From assembly GCF_032854445.1 (NCBI RefSeq), contig NC_088304.1:1612001-1676000 (forward strand): a DNA stretch of 64,000 nucleotides, read 5' to 3'. The position numbers and the translations under genes were made by a program. The first letter of the stretch is position 1. Each line of letters starts with the position of its first letter. This stretch comes from Liolophura sinensis (taxonomy: Eukaryota > Mollusca > Polyplacophora > Chitonida > Chitonidae). The notes beneath the pieces were generated by a model. The model saw only the letters and a list, made by a program, of their open reading frames with translations. It did not search any database and was not told the DNA's origin. Shown piece by piece: positions 9,763-21,600 of this stretch.

Positions 9763-12700
9763 TCAGTCAAAATTTCCACCAACACCGAAAGCAATGTTTT
9801 CCTCTCCCCCCACTGGCAGATAGCTAAAGTTCCACAAGAAGTACGGCACAACCACTGAAACCATCAAAGTCATTGCTTTATCACACATGTTGGTAAACGC
9901 AAATGCGGCTAAGGGAGCTAACTGGGGAAGGGTAGAGGATGCCGACCCAGGGGAGTGCAGAAGGGGATCTCAATCAACACTGAGGACCTTTTTAATTGTT
10001 TTGATCTGATGTAGTCTGTTTTAAGCAATTGGAGAATTCTGAGTGTGCACTCTTTCATCGATAAAGGAAAAAAGTCTAACTGCATCATGTGACCTGTCCA
10101 AAATGTTAGGCATTTAGTTTTAATCATATTTACTATAACATGGACGTCTGAAAAAAAAGTTTCATAACAAGTATTTAATAACAGACGAATGACGAAGAAA
10201 TTGAGAAGCTAAACATTTAAGAACTTGAGACGTTCTTACAGGAGAGATGTGTAATATGAGCTTCTGGAAAAGAGTGAGACAGGTGATTGGTAAATTAATG
10301 TTAACACAGGTGATTGGTAAATTAATGTGAACAGAGGTGTTAACACAGGTGATTAGTAAATTAATGTTAACAGAGGTGTTAACACAGGTGATTGGTAAAT
10401 TAATGTTAACAGAGGTGTTAACACAGGTGATTGGTAAATTAATGTTAACAGAGGTGTTAACACAGGTGATTGGTAAATTAATGTTAACACAGGTGATTGG
10501 TAAATGAATGTTAACAGAGGTGTTAACACAGGTGATTGGTAAATTAATGTTAACACAGGTGATTGGTAAATGAATGTTAACAGAGGTGTTAACACAGGTG
10601 ATTGGTAAATTAATGTTAACACAGGTGTTAACACAGGTGATTGGTAAATTAATGTTAACACAGGTGATTGGTAAATTAATGTTAACAGAGGTGTTAACAC
10701 AGGTGATTGGTAAATGAATGTTAACACAGGTGATTGGTAGATTAATGTTAACACAGGTGATTGGTAAATTAATGTTAACAGAGGTGTTAACACAGGTGAT
10801 TAGTAAATTAATGTTAAAGCAAGTTGCCTAACATGTTTCACAAGTCACAGGACACAGTAGGACTGTTTTCACCTTTGAAGATAAAAAGAGTTCCAACTCA
10901 AAACTCCTCTATTCAAAAAGATATCAAAACAAAGATAACATCTGTATATTTTGGAGTAGTGTAACTGAGTAAACAGTAATGAAGAAACAAACGGTTGTGG
11001 ACTATTAATGCTAATTCTGAGATTTCCTTAAGGTCACAGTTAATTATGGCAGATCTAATCACAAAGCACAGTTAAACATTTTAGAGATTTGTTCACTTAC
11101 AAATTTCACCCTCATCCAGTGTGTCTTCAAATGCTTCACACATTTTGTCACATGGCATTTTGGGAGTGACCTTGACTTTGTTCTGACCTTTGATCTGTGC
11201 AAAGGTCAACATGGATGACCAAGTGTCAATCTGGAAAAAAAAAAAAGACAGACATCATGGAATGCACGGATAAAAATTAACTTCAAAATGTCTCAAGCTG
11301 TTAGGACCAGCATCCCTTGAAATCTACTTAACCACCTCAATATTATGTAGCTGACCCTTCGGTTACATAAAGCACAATGACCCATATATTTTCATATACT
11401 GGTACATCTAGACCATCTACTGTAATTCTTCAACCTAGTTGCATGTTTGGAAGCTGTTAATTTAAGCATATAATGAGGGCATTATTATGTGCTTTCACAT
11501 AAAATTATACTTTTTGTGAAGCCCTGAAATAGGCGAATTCAACCAATACAGTTTTGTTTCCAAAATCAAATTAAGAATACGCATCAATTGCACTGAAAGT
11601 TGTTCTTTCATATATGAAAAGGTGGAGGACACAGGGTACATGTACAGGGTAATTTTGGGGTGTTTGTTTATAAATGTATTGCTATTCACAAATCACAGGG
11701 TTTTTTCAGGGTTTGTATGGTGTTGTGAAAACCTTGAAAACCCTGGAACTTGAAAGCAACTTTTAAAGGACTACCAGGGGTTTTAAGTAGTTGGGCCTGG
11801 AAAGGCCTTGAAATCGAGTCTAGTCCCAACCAACCTGAACTACTATGTATGGCATTTATGGTGTTCTTGAAATTGCTTTATGTACTGTTATGTATGGCTG
11901 TGTATCGGAAATTTGAAATATTCAAAGTGTGCGCATCCTCTTGTTTAACTCCAGCGGCCAGACTTAAATTTCACTGGCCTGAAAGCCGTGGATTTTGAGC
12001 CCTGATTTGCTACTACATGTAGAGATCATTTATTTTTTGTTAGGTTAAATCATGATAGGTTTGGAGCTAGACTAAACAAAACACAATTCATATTTAAGGC
12101 ATGCAACACTTTGAAATGTATAGCCATATATTTGTTACTTCAAAGAATATACACAGTTTATATTTTCAAAGCTTTAGTGTTCTATAGATGGCATTACAGT
12201 CTAGTCCTGCAAGATTAAGCTTTAATAATAGCTTGTACTTACAGGTTTGTAACTCTTGGCATTAAATCCTGAGGAGATGAAGATAAAGTTTGTGTCCGTC
12301 TGCTCCACCATTGGAGGCAGAAAATATGGACGTGGAAATACCTCACGGAACACTCTAGCTGCTTCCTTAAAACAGTTTTCCCTGGAAAGTGAAAAAAAAG
12401 AGAGATTTATATAAAGTAAATATTAAATAAATAAAAAAATGAATAAACAATCAAACATTAAATACTATTTTGTCATTTATTTATCTGATACAATTTCTCC
12501 AGCAAAACTTGAGAATTTTTCACTTACACCTTATCAGCAAGATTAGCAGGTGGAGGAAACTGGAATGCCTAGGATAAACCACCGACCTTTGCTAAGTTTC
12601 TGACAAACTTTCCCACCTATCATGTAAAGACATGTGGCCTTGAACAGATGAAAGACTTCAGAAATGGTCCAACGAACATGAACAGCTTTTATGCCACCAC

Positions 12701-15463
12701 AGGCGACCATGAGTATAGAGGAGATTACGAATGCCTATTCCTTATGGCAAGCTTCAGTGATGAACCCATAATACTGTATCTTAAACTGAGCTTACCAGTG
12801 AGCAAAGTATGTACTGACTTCTCCAGCCACAATTTTTCGCAGCAGCACCCGATGATTTCCAAACTTGACTCGTATATTGCTGAGGTAATCACAACTCATA
12901 TATTCCTTGACAACTTCGTGGGTTGTGTACAGCTGGTGAAGGCAGAAATGCGGTAAAACACACATTAGATGGATTCTGTGACACTCCATGAACTTCAATG
13001 AAGTAATTCATAAAAAACAAATCTGCAAATTAAATTTAAAGGTTTTCATATCTTAAGTATGCCTCTAAAACCACACAATCTTCCTACTGCCTGGTTAGTA
13101 GCATCAATTCTACACACAGTGGCCTACACATGAAGAGGAAGCTTTTTCAAAACTGCTCTCACAAAATAAACCCATCCACATGTAAACCTCTAAAATCATG
13201 AATTAATTTTGAAGTTAACAGTAAAATATTTCCTCTAGAGCTTACACTTATAAGGTATATAAAACCTTGGTTTGTTTAAGACAAGAACACCAACATGAAC
13301 TGGATGGTATTTGAATTTCCCAGCAAAAGCCAAAAATTTGTACTGATTTAAACAAAATTCATTCAGGGCAATGGGTGGAGGAAATTATGCAGAGCTTGAG
13401 TGAAACAACTGAACAGATAACCAACAAACTCCCTAACACAAGGCCACAACTGTCAAAGGAACATGGAATGTAAACTTAGTATATTTCATCTAAAGCTCAG
13501 CATTTTTCAAAAGACACTGTTCAACTGATTTAGATTTATTCATCCACCCTGCAGGTCTTAAAGACCTTTTTGGTGAGGTTTGATTAATCTGTTTTATTAG
13601 AAAATAACTTGTACCAAAGTAGCAATTCAAAACCTTATGTGTTTATGAAAGTGAATTTTTAGAGGCCAAACTTGATGTAAAATACAGTAAACTTAATTCA
13701 AAAAGTGAGCACACTTTGCAGCAGTTAACACTTTTGGTCTCCCAGTGATGGTTCAAACCCCACATTGAAATTGTCCTCATGAATTTATTCTGATGTTCAC
13801 ACGTACCTCTGTCAGATATCCTATGTTCATATTCTTCCTCTCTGGCCAGTCCTTCATAGCATCAGTCACTATAACAGGGCTCAGTCCTTTGAGGTACAAC
13901 TCCGACATCACAGAATGGGTGATATTCTCCTCCACTGGTATAGAGTTCATTGATTCACATGCCTAGTCAGCAAATGAAGAACACATAGGCTCAGCACTGC
14001 TAAGAACATTTAATGGCAAGTTGAACCCCTTTCAGTACAGCCCACATAATCTAATACTTGCTTCTTTTCATTTGACAGTTGCGCTTTTTTCAAAAAAAAT
14101 TTTAAAAAATTAAAAAAATTAATTTCACACCAATTTTTTTTTCAAAATATCTAGAACTTCAACTAAACATCTACTGACAATAAAGTTAATTTGCTGACAT
14201 CGAGAGGATATCCATAATAAGTTTTAATGAATATTTTAGATCTGTGTCCGAATCTAGGAAGAGATCTTCCATCCAAACTAACACAATTATACCAGGCGAA
14301 TAAAAGGTATATTAAAGCTATGATAGAGTGAAATTTATGGAACATTTATGGAAAATTCTACATGTACCCATAGTTATGAGCTGGCTGACACTGCAAAATT
14401 TCTTTATTTTAGGTGTTTTGTGTTTGGAATGCTCACCATACAGTCTTCTTCTGTAATCTGATTGCCTTCATAGTATGGATTCTCTATCAGACATGGCTGG
14501 TCATACAAATTTGTCCAATCCCAATACGGCAGCATCTGAAAATCACGATCAACTTTCTGTGAAACATGTAACATTTCCTTTTCACATTGCTAACAATCAA
14601 ACTCATGCTCATATTTTTCATGCATTACGTCTTCATCTTTATGGCATGTTTCACACAATTGTACATGCAATACAATGCCTTTCCATAAGCTTCTAAATTA
14701 TGCAAAGGATGGGATGTTTCATATTTTACAGCTATGAATAAATTGCAACACATCATAAGTTTTGTTTGCACTAAAGTAGTTCCAAGTTTAACCTTCCAAA
14801 CCATTCAGCAATAGTTCTCAAAATATCATCCACTCTTGCCCATTTCCCCATAGTACTGCAGTATCCCTAGCTTCTTATGTTATTTTCCATCCCTTCGTCA
14901 CAAATAGGTAATTTTTTGCAGGTCAAACTCACATACAAATAACAATTCCAAACATTTTCTAAGGCACTTCATCATAAATGTATTTTTCATCATATATAAT
15001 GTTTATCTTAACCAGCTGTTTACTATTTATACAGAAACAAAACAATTTTGCTACTGCTACGGCTACATCATTTAATCATTAAGAAGCTGATATCTCTGAT
15101 CTCTGCAAAATATGTATTCCAGGTACTGACTGGACCATGTTGTACCTTGATGGTTGTTCGACGGGCGAAGAAACACATTCCCCTGTAAACTGGATCGATG
15201 TAAAACAATGCAAACCCAAGAATTGCGAAGAGGGTAGCTATTTTCCCCGCATCGATGGCCCGTTTTCGCCATCTTCTCCGTGATACCCTCTTGGTCGTGT
15301 TTAAGAATGGGGCCGCCGCCTTTTCAATTTCTCCAGGTTTAAATCCAGAGTTCTTGCAGAATTCGTACAGCAGACGAACTTCCCTGTCGAGAAGATCAAG
15401 CTTTTCGTTCACGGAAAGTTTTTTCTCTTCTTCGCTCACTAAAGGCTTGCGTTGCGCCTCCAT
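9763..15463 (-). CDS. cupin/JmjC-like type II membrane protein, seven exons
   Basis: Exons in order of transcription: 15463-15146, 14535-14437, 13962-13807, 12932-12796, 12381-12243, 11230-11101, 9854-9763. All have GT-AG borders, the phases agree and the sum is 357 codons including TGA, so 356 aa. Residues 1-70 are charged and helical, ending in RVSRRRWRKR. A single membrane helix (about 73-89, KIATLFAILGFALFYI) follows, so a type II signal anchor is likely. The rest resembles a cupin-8/JmjC fold: LPYWDWTNLYDQPCLIENP, then KGLSPVIVTDAMKDWPER, YFLPPMVEQTDTNFIFISSG and GEILVVPYFLWNFSYLP. I do not see the HxD/E...H iron-binding triad of active hydroxylases, so it may be catalytically dead. The function is unknown; the fold call is inference. 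It shares a 215-bp divergent promoter with DDX52. Confidence 0.82.
10275..10815. repeat. minisatellite in the last intron of the cupin-like gene
   Basis: Alternating blocks GTGATTGGTAAATTAATG, TTAACACAG and TTAACAGAGGTG give a composite unit of about 27 or 39 bp, roughly 17 copies of the core. The 146-codon minus-strand frame is a repeat product (QSPVLTLIY words). The rest of intron 6 (9855-11100) shows no exon. Confidence 0.95.
11640..12235. other. intron 5 of the cupin-like gene; possible dispersed repeat
   Basis: Phrases such as AAAACCTTGAAAACCCTGG and GGAAAGGCCTTGAAATCGAG (about 11725-11815) look like a worn dispersed repeat, but I cannot assign a family. The remainder is AT-rich with no conserved frame. 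Confidence 0.3.
12535..12735 (+). repeat. dispersed repeat S4 copy
   Basis: Contains GCAGGTGGAGGAAACTGGAA, AAACCACCGACCTTTGCTAA and TCTGACAAACTTTCCCACCT, matching the copies at 4615 and 26540 in the same order. It lies in intron 4 of the cupin-like gene, next to the exon at 12796-12932. The 102-codon plus-strand frame that overlaps both is antisense noise. Confidence 0.6.
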
Positions 15464-15678
15464 CTTGTACTTTGAATGCTCTTCTGAAGCTTTATGACAC
15501 TGGCCGATTCTGCATCTAATTTATCACGGAAGTGAGGAAGTAATTCCAACAAGAAATCGATAGAAAATGCCGGATCAAGGATGTAAACGACGACTGTAAA
15601 CACAAAAACGTCACTTCCGCCTGGAGAAAATGATTTCTACTCGCGGCTAACGCTACTTCCGGGAAAAAAGAAACAAGC
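15464..15678. promoter_or_regulatory. head-to-head promoter of the cupin-like gene and DDX52
   Basis: Only 215 bp separate the two ATG codons (15463 minus, 15679 plus). The stretch is richer in CpG than its surroundings, has no TATA box, and holds three ETS/GABP-like words: CGGAAGTG at 15527, CACTTCCG at 15612 and ACTTCCGG at 15655. This is the usual make-up of a bidirectional housekeeping promoter. The two 5' UTRs must be short or overlapping. Confidence 0.75.
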
Positions 15679-18600
15679 ATGGACGGCTTCGATTTATTCA
15701 AGAAACTTGGTGTTGGGGCCAAGTTTGACTACAAACGATTTCAAAAGGACGCCGAACAGTTAAAGGTTATTCAAAATCTTTGTATAAGTTGCACATCCAG
15801 CTGTTTTAACCAACGTACACTGCAAATCACTTAAAACTCAAATGACGGGGTTGTTGTTGTCTTACCCTCGCTGGATCAGTCGCTAGTGCCCGTCTCGTTG
15901 CTTCTCAGCAGAGCTATGCTTGACAGGAGAACTGGCTGTCCACCAAAACGCAGGCTGTCATAGTTAAAGGACTGGCCCAACTGTAAATAGAGTGCACATC
16001 ATCTGAAAGGTCATTTTATAGAGATCCACAAAAACATGTGGCTAGTTTCGGACCCTTGCTTTCTTTGACACCAGTAACTAATTTTTCTTTCTCTTGCAAT
16101 CAGCTTGTGCAGCCAAAATGTTCACAGAAGGATGTTACTAAAGCGTTGGATTTTTTTGGTGATTCTGAGAAGACAGTTCAGAAGATTGAATCTGCAGAGG
16201 ACAGGCTGAGCACGGAAGGTAATGTGCAATATGCCCATCAACTACAAGCTCATTTCATTATGGGCTTAATGTAATTAAAATTATTTTTAAAAAATGGCTC
16301 CAAGAGAATAATTTTGTTTGTGTTATACAAATTCTACTCAGAGCTGTTCAAATTTACTCAGGGTCATTCACAGAATCACTGGATTCAGGTTTCCTCCAGT
16401 TTTGATGATACAGTTTACAAGTTTTTTTTTTCATAGCAGCTGCATTCTTTTCAGGTCTGTCAGACAAATTAAGGCCATCATTAAAAATATGTTTGTTTGG
16501 CATAAACCATAAAAAATGTCTTTTTATCTCTCCTTGTCAAATTCTTTAAATTTCCAACCATTTTCATTAGCCAGCTGATAGAACAATAGAATTCCATACT
16601 GCTTCATTAGCCAGCTGATCGAACAATAGAATGGCATACTACTTCATTAGCCAGCTGATAGAACAATAGAATTCCATACTGCTGCATTGGTCAGCTGATA
16701 GAACAATAGAATTCCATACTGCTCAGTGCTTTCTGAATTGTACAGGTATTTTCTAACCAGATGTAACAGGATTATTTGAGTGTGAGACATTAGTGTTGAT
16801 GCAGTGGAGAACAGTATGTATATGTTTTGATGCTATGAAGAACAGTATATATATGTTTTGACGCAGTGGAGAACAGTATATATATGTTTTGATGCAGTAG
16901 AGAAGAGTATATATATGTTTTGATGCAGTGGAGAACAGTGTATATATGTTTTGATGCAGTAGAGAAGAGTATATATATGTTTTGATGCAGTGGAGAACAG
17001 TGTATATATGTTTTGATGCAGTGGAGAACAGTGTATATATATGTTTTGATGCAGTGGAGAACAGTATATATATGTTTTGATGCAGTGGAGAACAGTAAAA
17101 AGCCGATCAAGACCTCAAGGCTTTTTGAGTTATAACTTCACTGATAACGGGAAATTTCCCAAGAACTCCTTGAAATAAAATGGGCTGAAGATAAGTAAAT
17201 AAATGCTTAAATATTAAAATTGATGTTCTTTTTTATTTCAATGAATTTTTATTGCTGTGAATGTCCTTTTTCTAGAGTCTGGACAGTCTGAAAGCAGTGA
17301 AGAAGAGGACTCTTCACATGATGGATCACATGACTCTGATAGCCAGTCAGAAGCTGAGTTGCAGTTGCTAGGTAACATCATATCAAAAGGAAAACAGGAG
17401 AGTATCCATGTTTCCAAGAAAAGGAAAAAGAAAGGCAAAAGTCCGCAGAAGATTGCAGCACTGAAACAAGAAGAGGTATTGATCATCAGAAAAATGATAT
17501 AACTAAATTATCCTTGCCTTTTGTGGGCCAGCCTTTGAGTTTTTCTGATAGGAAATCAATCAGACTTCACCAAAAAATCTTAAGATTTAAAATCAATGAG
17601 AATCAAGCAACACATATTACTTGAAAAAAAAACCTTTTTTGGGGGTGAAATACGGTAAGTAAAATTTGCATATACATGTAACATGTATTAGATATTCAAA
17701 GAGATTACTTTAGTTTTGTTTTTTTTAATTTCCAAGATTAAAGGTTCGACTCTATCTTGTTCTTAAAGGAAAACCCCAACGCTCTTATTTTCTTACCAAA
17801 TATTCCCTAGACAATATTTATGCTGTGTTAGTTTGTATCTTGTCAGCCACGAAGCCCTGGTCAGGTGATGTCATGCTTTGAAGACCAGCCGGGATCATGT
17901 ATTGTAAAGCCTTGCAAAGAATTGACAAATTCATGCATTAGGCCCCGCCCACTGTGTGCTTTTCCTGCGTTGTCATATGACTAAATCTATAATCTGCAAA
18001 CGAGATTCAAAATACTGAGTACGGAGTTTAAGAAACTCAGAAGTTAGCTATAAGCTAGAAAGAAACATATTTCAGTAGAACTCAATTCTGAAAAAGACGC
18101 TATTTGTGAAATGTGGAATGCAGGATGTCATTATCAGTTCTGTCTGAAAGTGTTGTGTTGACTACGTGTTGGTGCCCCGCACTCTCGTTAATGTGACAAT
18201 TGTCCCATCATAATCTTTGCTGCAGGTCATACATTGGCTATGGCTTTCTACTTACTTCTGTGTAATCTGGCGGACATGAACGTCTTGAAAGGTGCATGAG
18301 AATTCCAAACCCATATGTAATCTTCACCATCTGATTACCGAAAAGTTGACTATCGTGTACTTTAATCTCTGTTACATATATCCACAATCTTTGTACAGAT
18401 AGAGGGCTTTAAGCATTTCTTCTCTAAGATGATTCATAAGTTTAATGTGGTGGAGCATAGAAGTTGGTATAGGCCTAATTGTGAAGTGTTCCGTATCCAT
18501 GTGGATACCTGTAAAATAGTGTTGCCGTATTTTTCATTACCTTACTGAACTGAGGAGCAGTGCCAATGCGTTTCCATAGAGAGTTGAGCTTAATTACTGA

Positions 18601-21600
18601 TTTTGTGAGATAATCTTTGTAAAATGTTCAAGGAAACCTTGTAAACATCGCAGCTGTCAGCATCTTATGACTGCAAAATATGGAATTCTCCATGATCCAG
18701 TTCTTTTTGCCACACTATACCTTAAAAACACCTAATTTCGAGAACTTGGATTTGTGAGAATTGTGGCTCTGGCTATAGCCGGTGAGAAGTGATTACAAAA
18801 ACACTGACAAAACGTGGACACAGGCCTATACCTACAGGGACAAGTTGCTCAAGCTATAGCCGTAGCCCACTTATGTAGATCCCCTTGTTTATTTTTTGTG
18901 AATTAAATTAATTCATTGATGAACTCTTATAATCATGACGACAAATGGAGATCTTTATACATCATAATTCCTGCTGTAACATGATCTAAACATAACTGCT
19001 GTAACATGATCTAAACATAACTGCTGTAACATGATCTAAACATAACTGCTGTAACATGATCTAAACATAACTGCTGTAACATGATCTAAACAGAATATAT
19101 GTGTTTTAAACCTATACGTTATCAAAGAATCCTCAACAGAGGTCCTTTTATGTTTTGTGATAACCCCATTTCACACATGCCAGAAACCATCACATGAGCC
19201 ACTTCTGTTGGCATGGAAAATACTGTTGGGGAGATCCCAAAATTTCAAACAAGGTTAGGTCTATGGATAGCTTGTGTCACTGTCAAAACTCAATGGTAAG
19301 GAGAATGTAGTTGGGAGTATGTTGGTATAATTTCCTGAACTGTCATTGATATCACCACTGCCAGATGCTTTGGTGGGTGGAAAATGTGTTTACTGATACA
19401 TTGTTGTGAAGGGGAAACAATGGGAGTGACAATAGAAAGGGCAAGTACATTTTAGATGCAGGAAAGTTCACATACAAAGACACAGCTGATATGTTCCATC
19501 CTTTATTCTTCATGCAACACAACATGATTCTGGTTCTCATCTTCCTCATGTAGAAATGTTTTGGACTATAAATTAGGTCAGTACTGGTGATCTGAGCTGA
19601 GACTCACCGGTGCTTACACTCTTCATGGTTTTAGACATAAAAATTTTTGATCCTTCCCAGGAAGGAAAAATCCCCTAAATCTCACAAAGTTTAATTAAAA
19701 TTAGGAAATTTAGGTAAATGGAAACAGATTTCTGAGGATAGATTTTATTTTACTAGGTCATGAAGTTCCACTTCACTCCATCAAAAGTATCAGCTGGACA
19801 GGATTTTGGTTATATGTTTATGCAGCTTGGAAGGTCTGGCATTGAGGTTCTACTTAAAGACTTTGGTGCTAATCAGCTGTTGATGGAGATTTTGCAGTCA
19901 TTCAGCTGGTGTGGGAAAGGTTGTCAGCTACCTGCCAAAGGCTGCTGGTTTACTATAAGTACTGTTTACCTTTACCCATTTATTAAACAAAGCCTCGTTC
20001 TCTGAGTGAAATATTCATTAAATATGGTCATAAACACCTTGATCATATCTGCTCTAAACTCTGATTAAAGACATGACTTACCCACAGACTCATGAATATT
20101 CATCGCCATTTCAGGTAAACCACTTGCGAAATAAACACCGTATTCATGTGTATGGCAGCGACATCCCTGACCCTGTTGTGACCTTCGACCAGCTGACCTC
20201 TCGGTATGGGGTCAACTCTCGTCTCATCAAGAACCTGGTATCAGCTGGCTATAAGGATCTTACTGCTGTACAAATGCAGGCTGTCCCTGTCATGCTACAG
20301 GTGAGACTTCAAATTAATTTATATATTTTATTTGTTAGTCTTGAGTATGGCGTAAAACACTAATCACATGTAAAACTACGATTCCGAAAGTGTCTTGTAT
20401 TGCTAATACAGGTTCCTTATACAGGTGAGCTGTTAGAATAATGGCTATAGAAAAGTTCAAAACACAACAAAACACAGCAAACTAAATGCCTTTTTGTCTT
20501 TTATTTTGTGATAAAGATAAATGGAGTACTTATTGCCGTTGTAGAGACGTGAGATAATGGGGTGTGCCCCAACTGGCTCTGGAAAGACGGCAGCATTCAT
20601 CATTCCTGTTTTACATCACCTGAAGGGGCCCAGGTCTTTGGGGTTCAGGGCGGTGGTGCTGGCACCCACACGAGAGCTTGCCAAACAGGTATTGTTACTC
20701 TTCATTAAACTGGTAAAAACTCGATTTATTCAGTGGATACACCCAAATCTGCTCTAGTCCACAACTACAAGCCATGGTATAAATACCCTAAATGACCTAA
20801 AAACTCACCCACAGAAGTGCATTTTTAGAGGCAAGTAAATGTCACAAAGTATTATTTTTGGTGCTGAAAGTTACAATTTTCCAGTAGAATATGATCCCAT
20901 GTTCCAAGCAAACCTCAAAAGCTTTCTAAAATCAGTAGAACTGTGAGAATCTGGAAAAATTGGCAAAAGTTCTGGTCATTTAGGGTATATATATGTTGAG
21001 ATGTTGTCTCTCAATGTGCAAAGTGGCAATAGATTCCATGGAGTTTGAAGAAACATGATTAGAACTGTAAAACCAAGGAAGACACTATATTTACAGGTAT
21101 TCTCTCAACCAATGAAGGTGGCATATGTTCTCAGGCATGTTTTCTCACTACTCTCATACATGTAGCTTGCCTCTTTCATCTTGATTTTTTGACTTGAGTT
21201 TGCTTGGTGAAAGCAATGATGTAGATGACAGTATGAGTTAGGGCCCTTGGTAGATGTGTTAAAACACAAATTACCATTTAAAATCTTTGAAGGGAATATA
21301 TTTTCAACTATCTGACGATGTTTTGTTTCAGACGTGTCGTTGGTTTCAGAGGTTGTCTGAAGGACTAGGGTTAAGGATTCACTACATAGAGAAAGCCAGT
21401 ACAGCTGCCAAAAAGTTTGGACCAAAATCGTCCCAGAAATTTGGTGAGTGAAAGTAGTGTGTCTCGCCTAAAGTTTAGCACACTGAAATGCACTGTCAGA
21501 AGCACATACAGGTAAAGGCCTTAAAATAATACTTTTAATGCTTACACAGAAGTTTTTCTGATGGGAGATTAATCACAATTCACAAGAAACCCATAAGTGT

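Noticed and set aside
12648-12956. 102-codon plus frame
   Set aside because: Antisense to the cupin-like exon at 12796-12932 and to a dispersed repeat; the minus-strand exon explains the conservation.
15255-15497. 80-codon plus frame
   Set aside because: Shadow of exon 1 of the cupin-like gene on the other strand.
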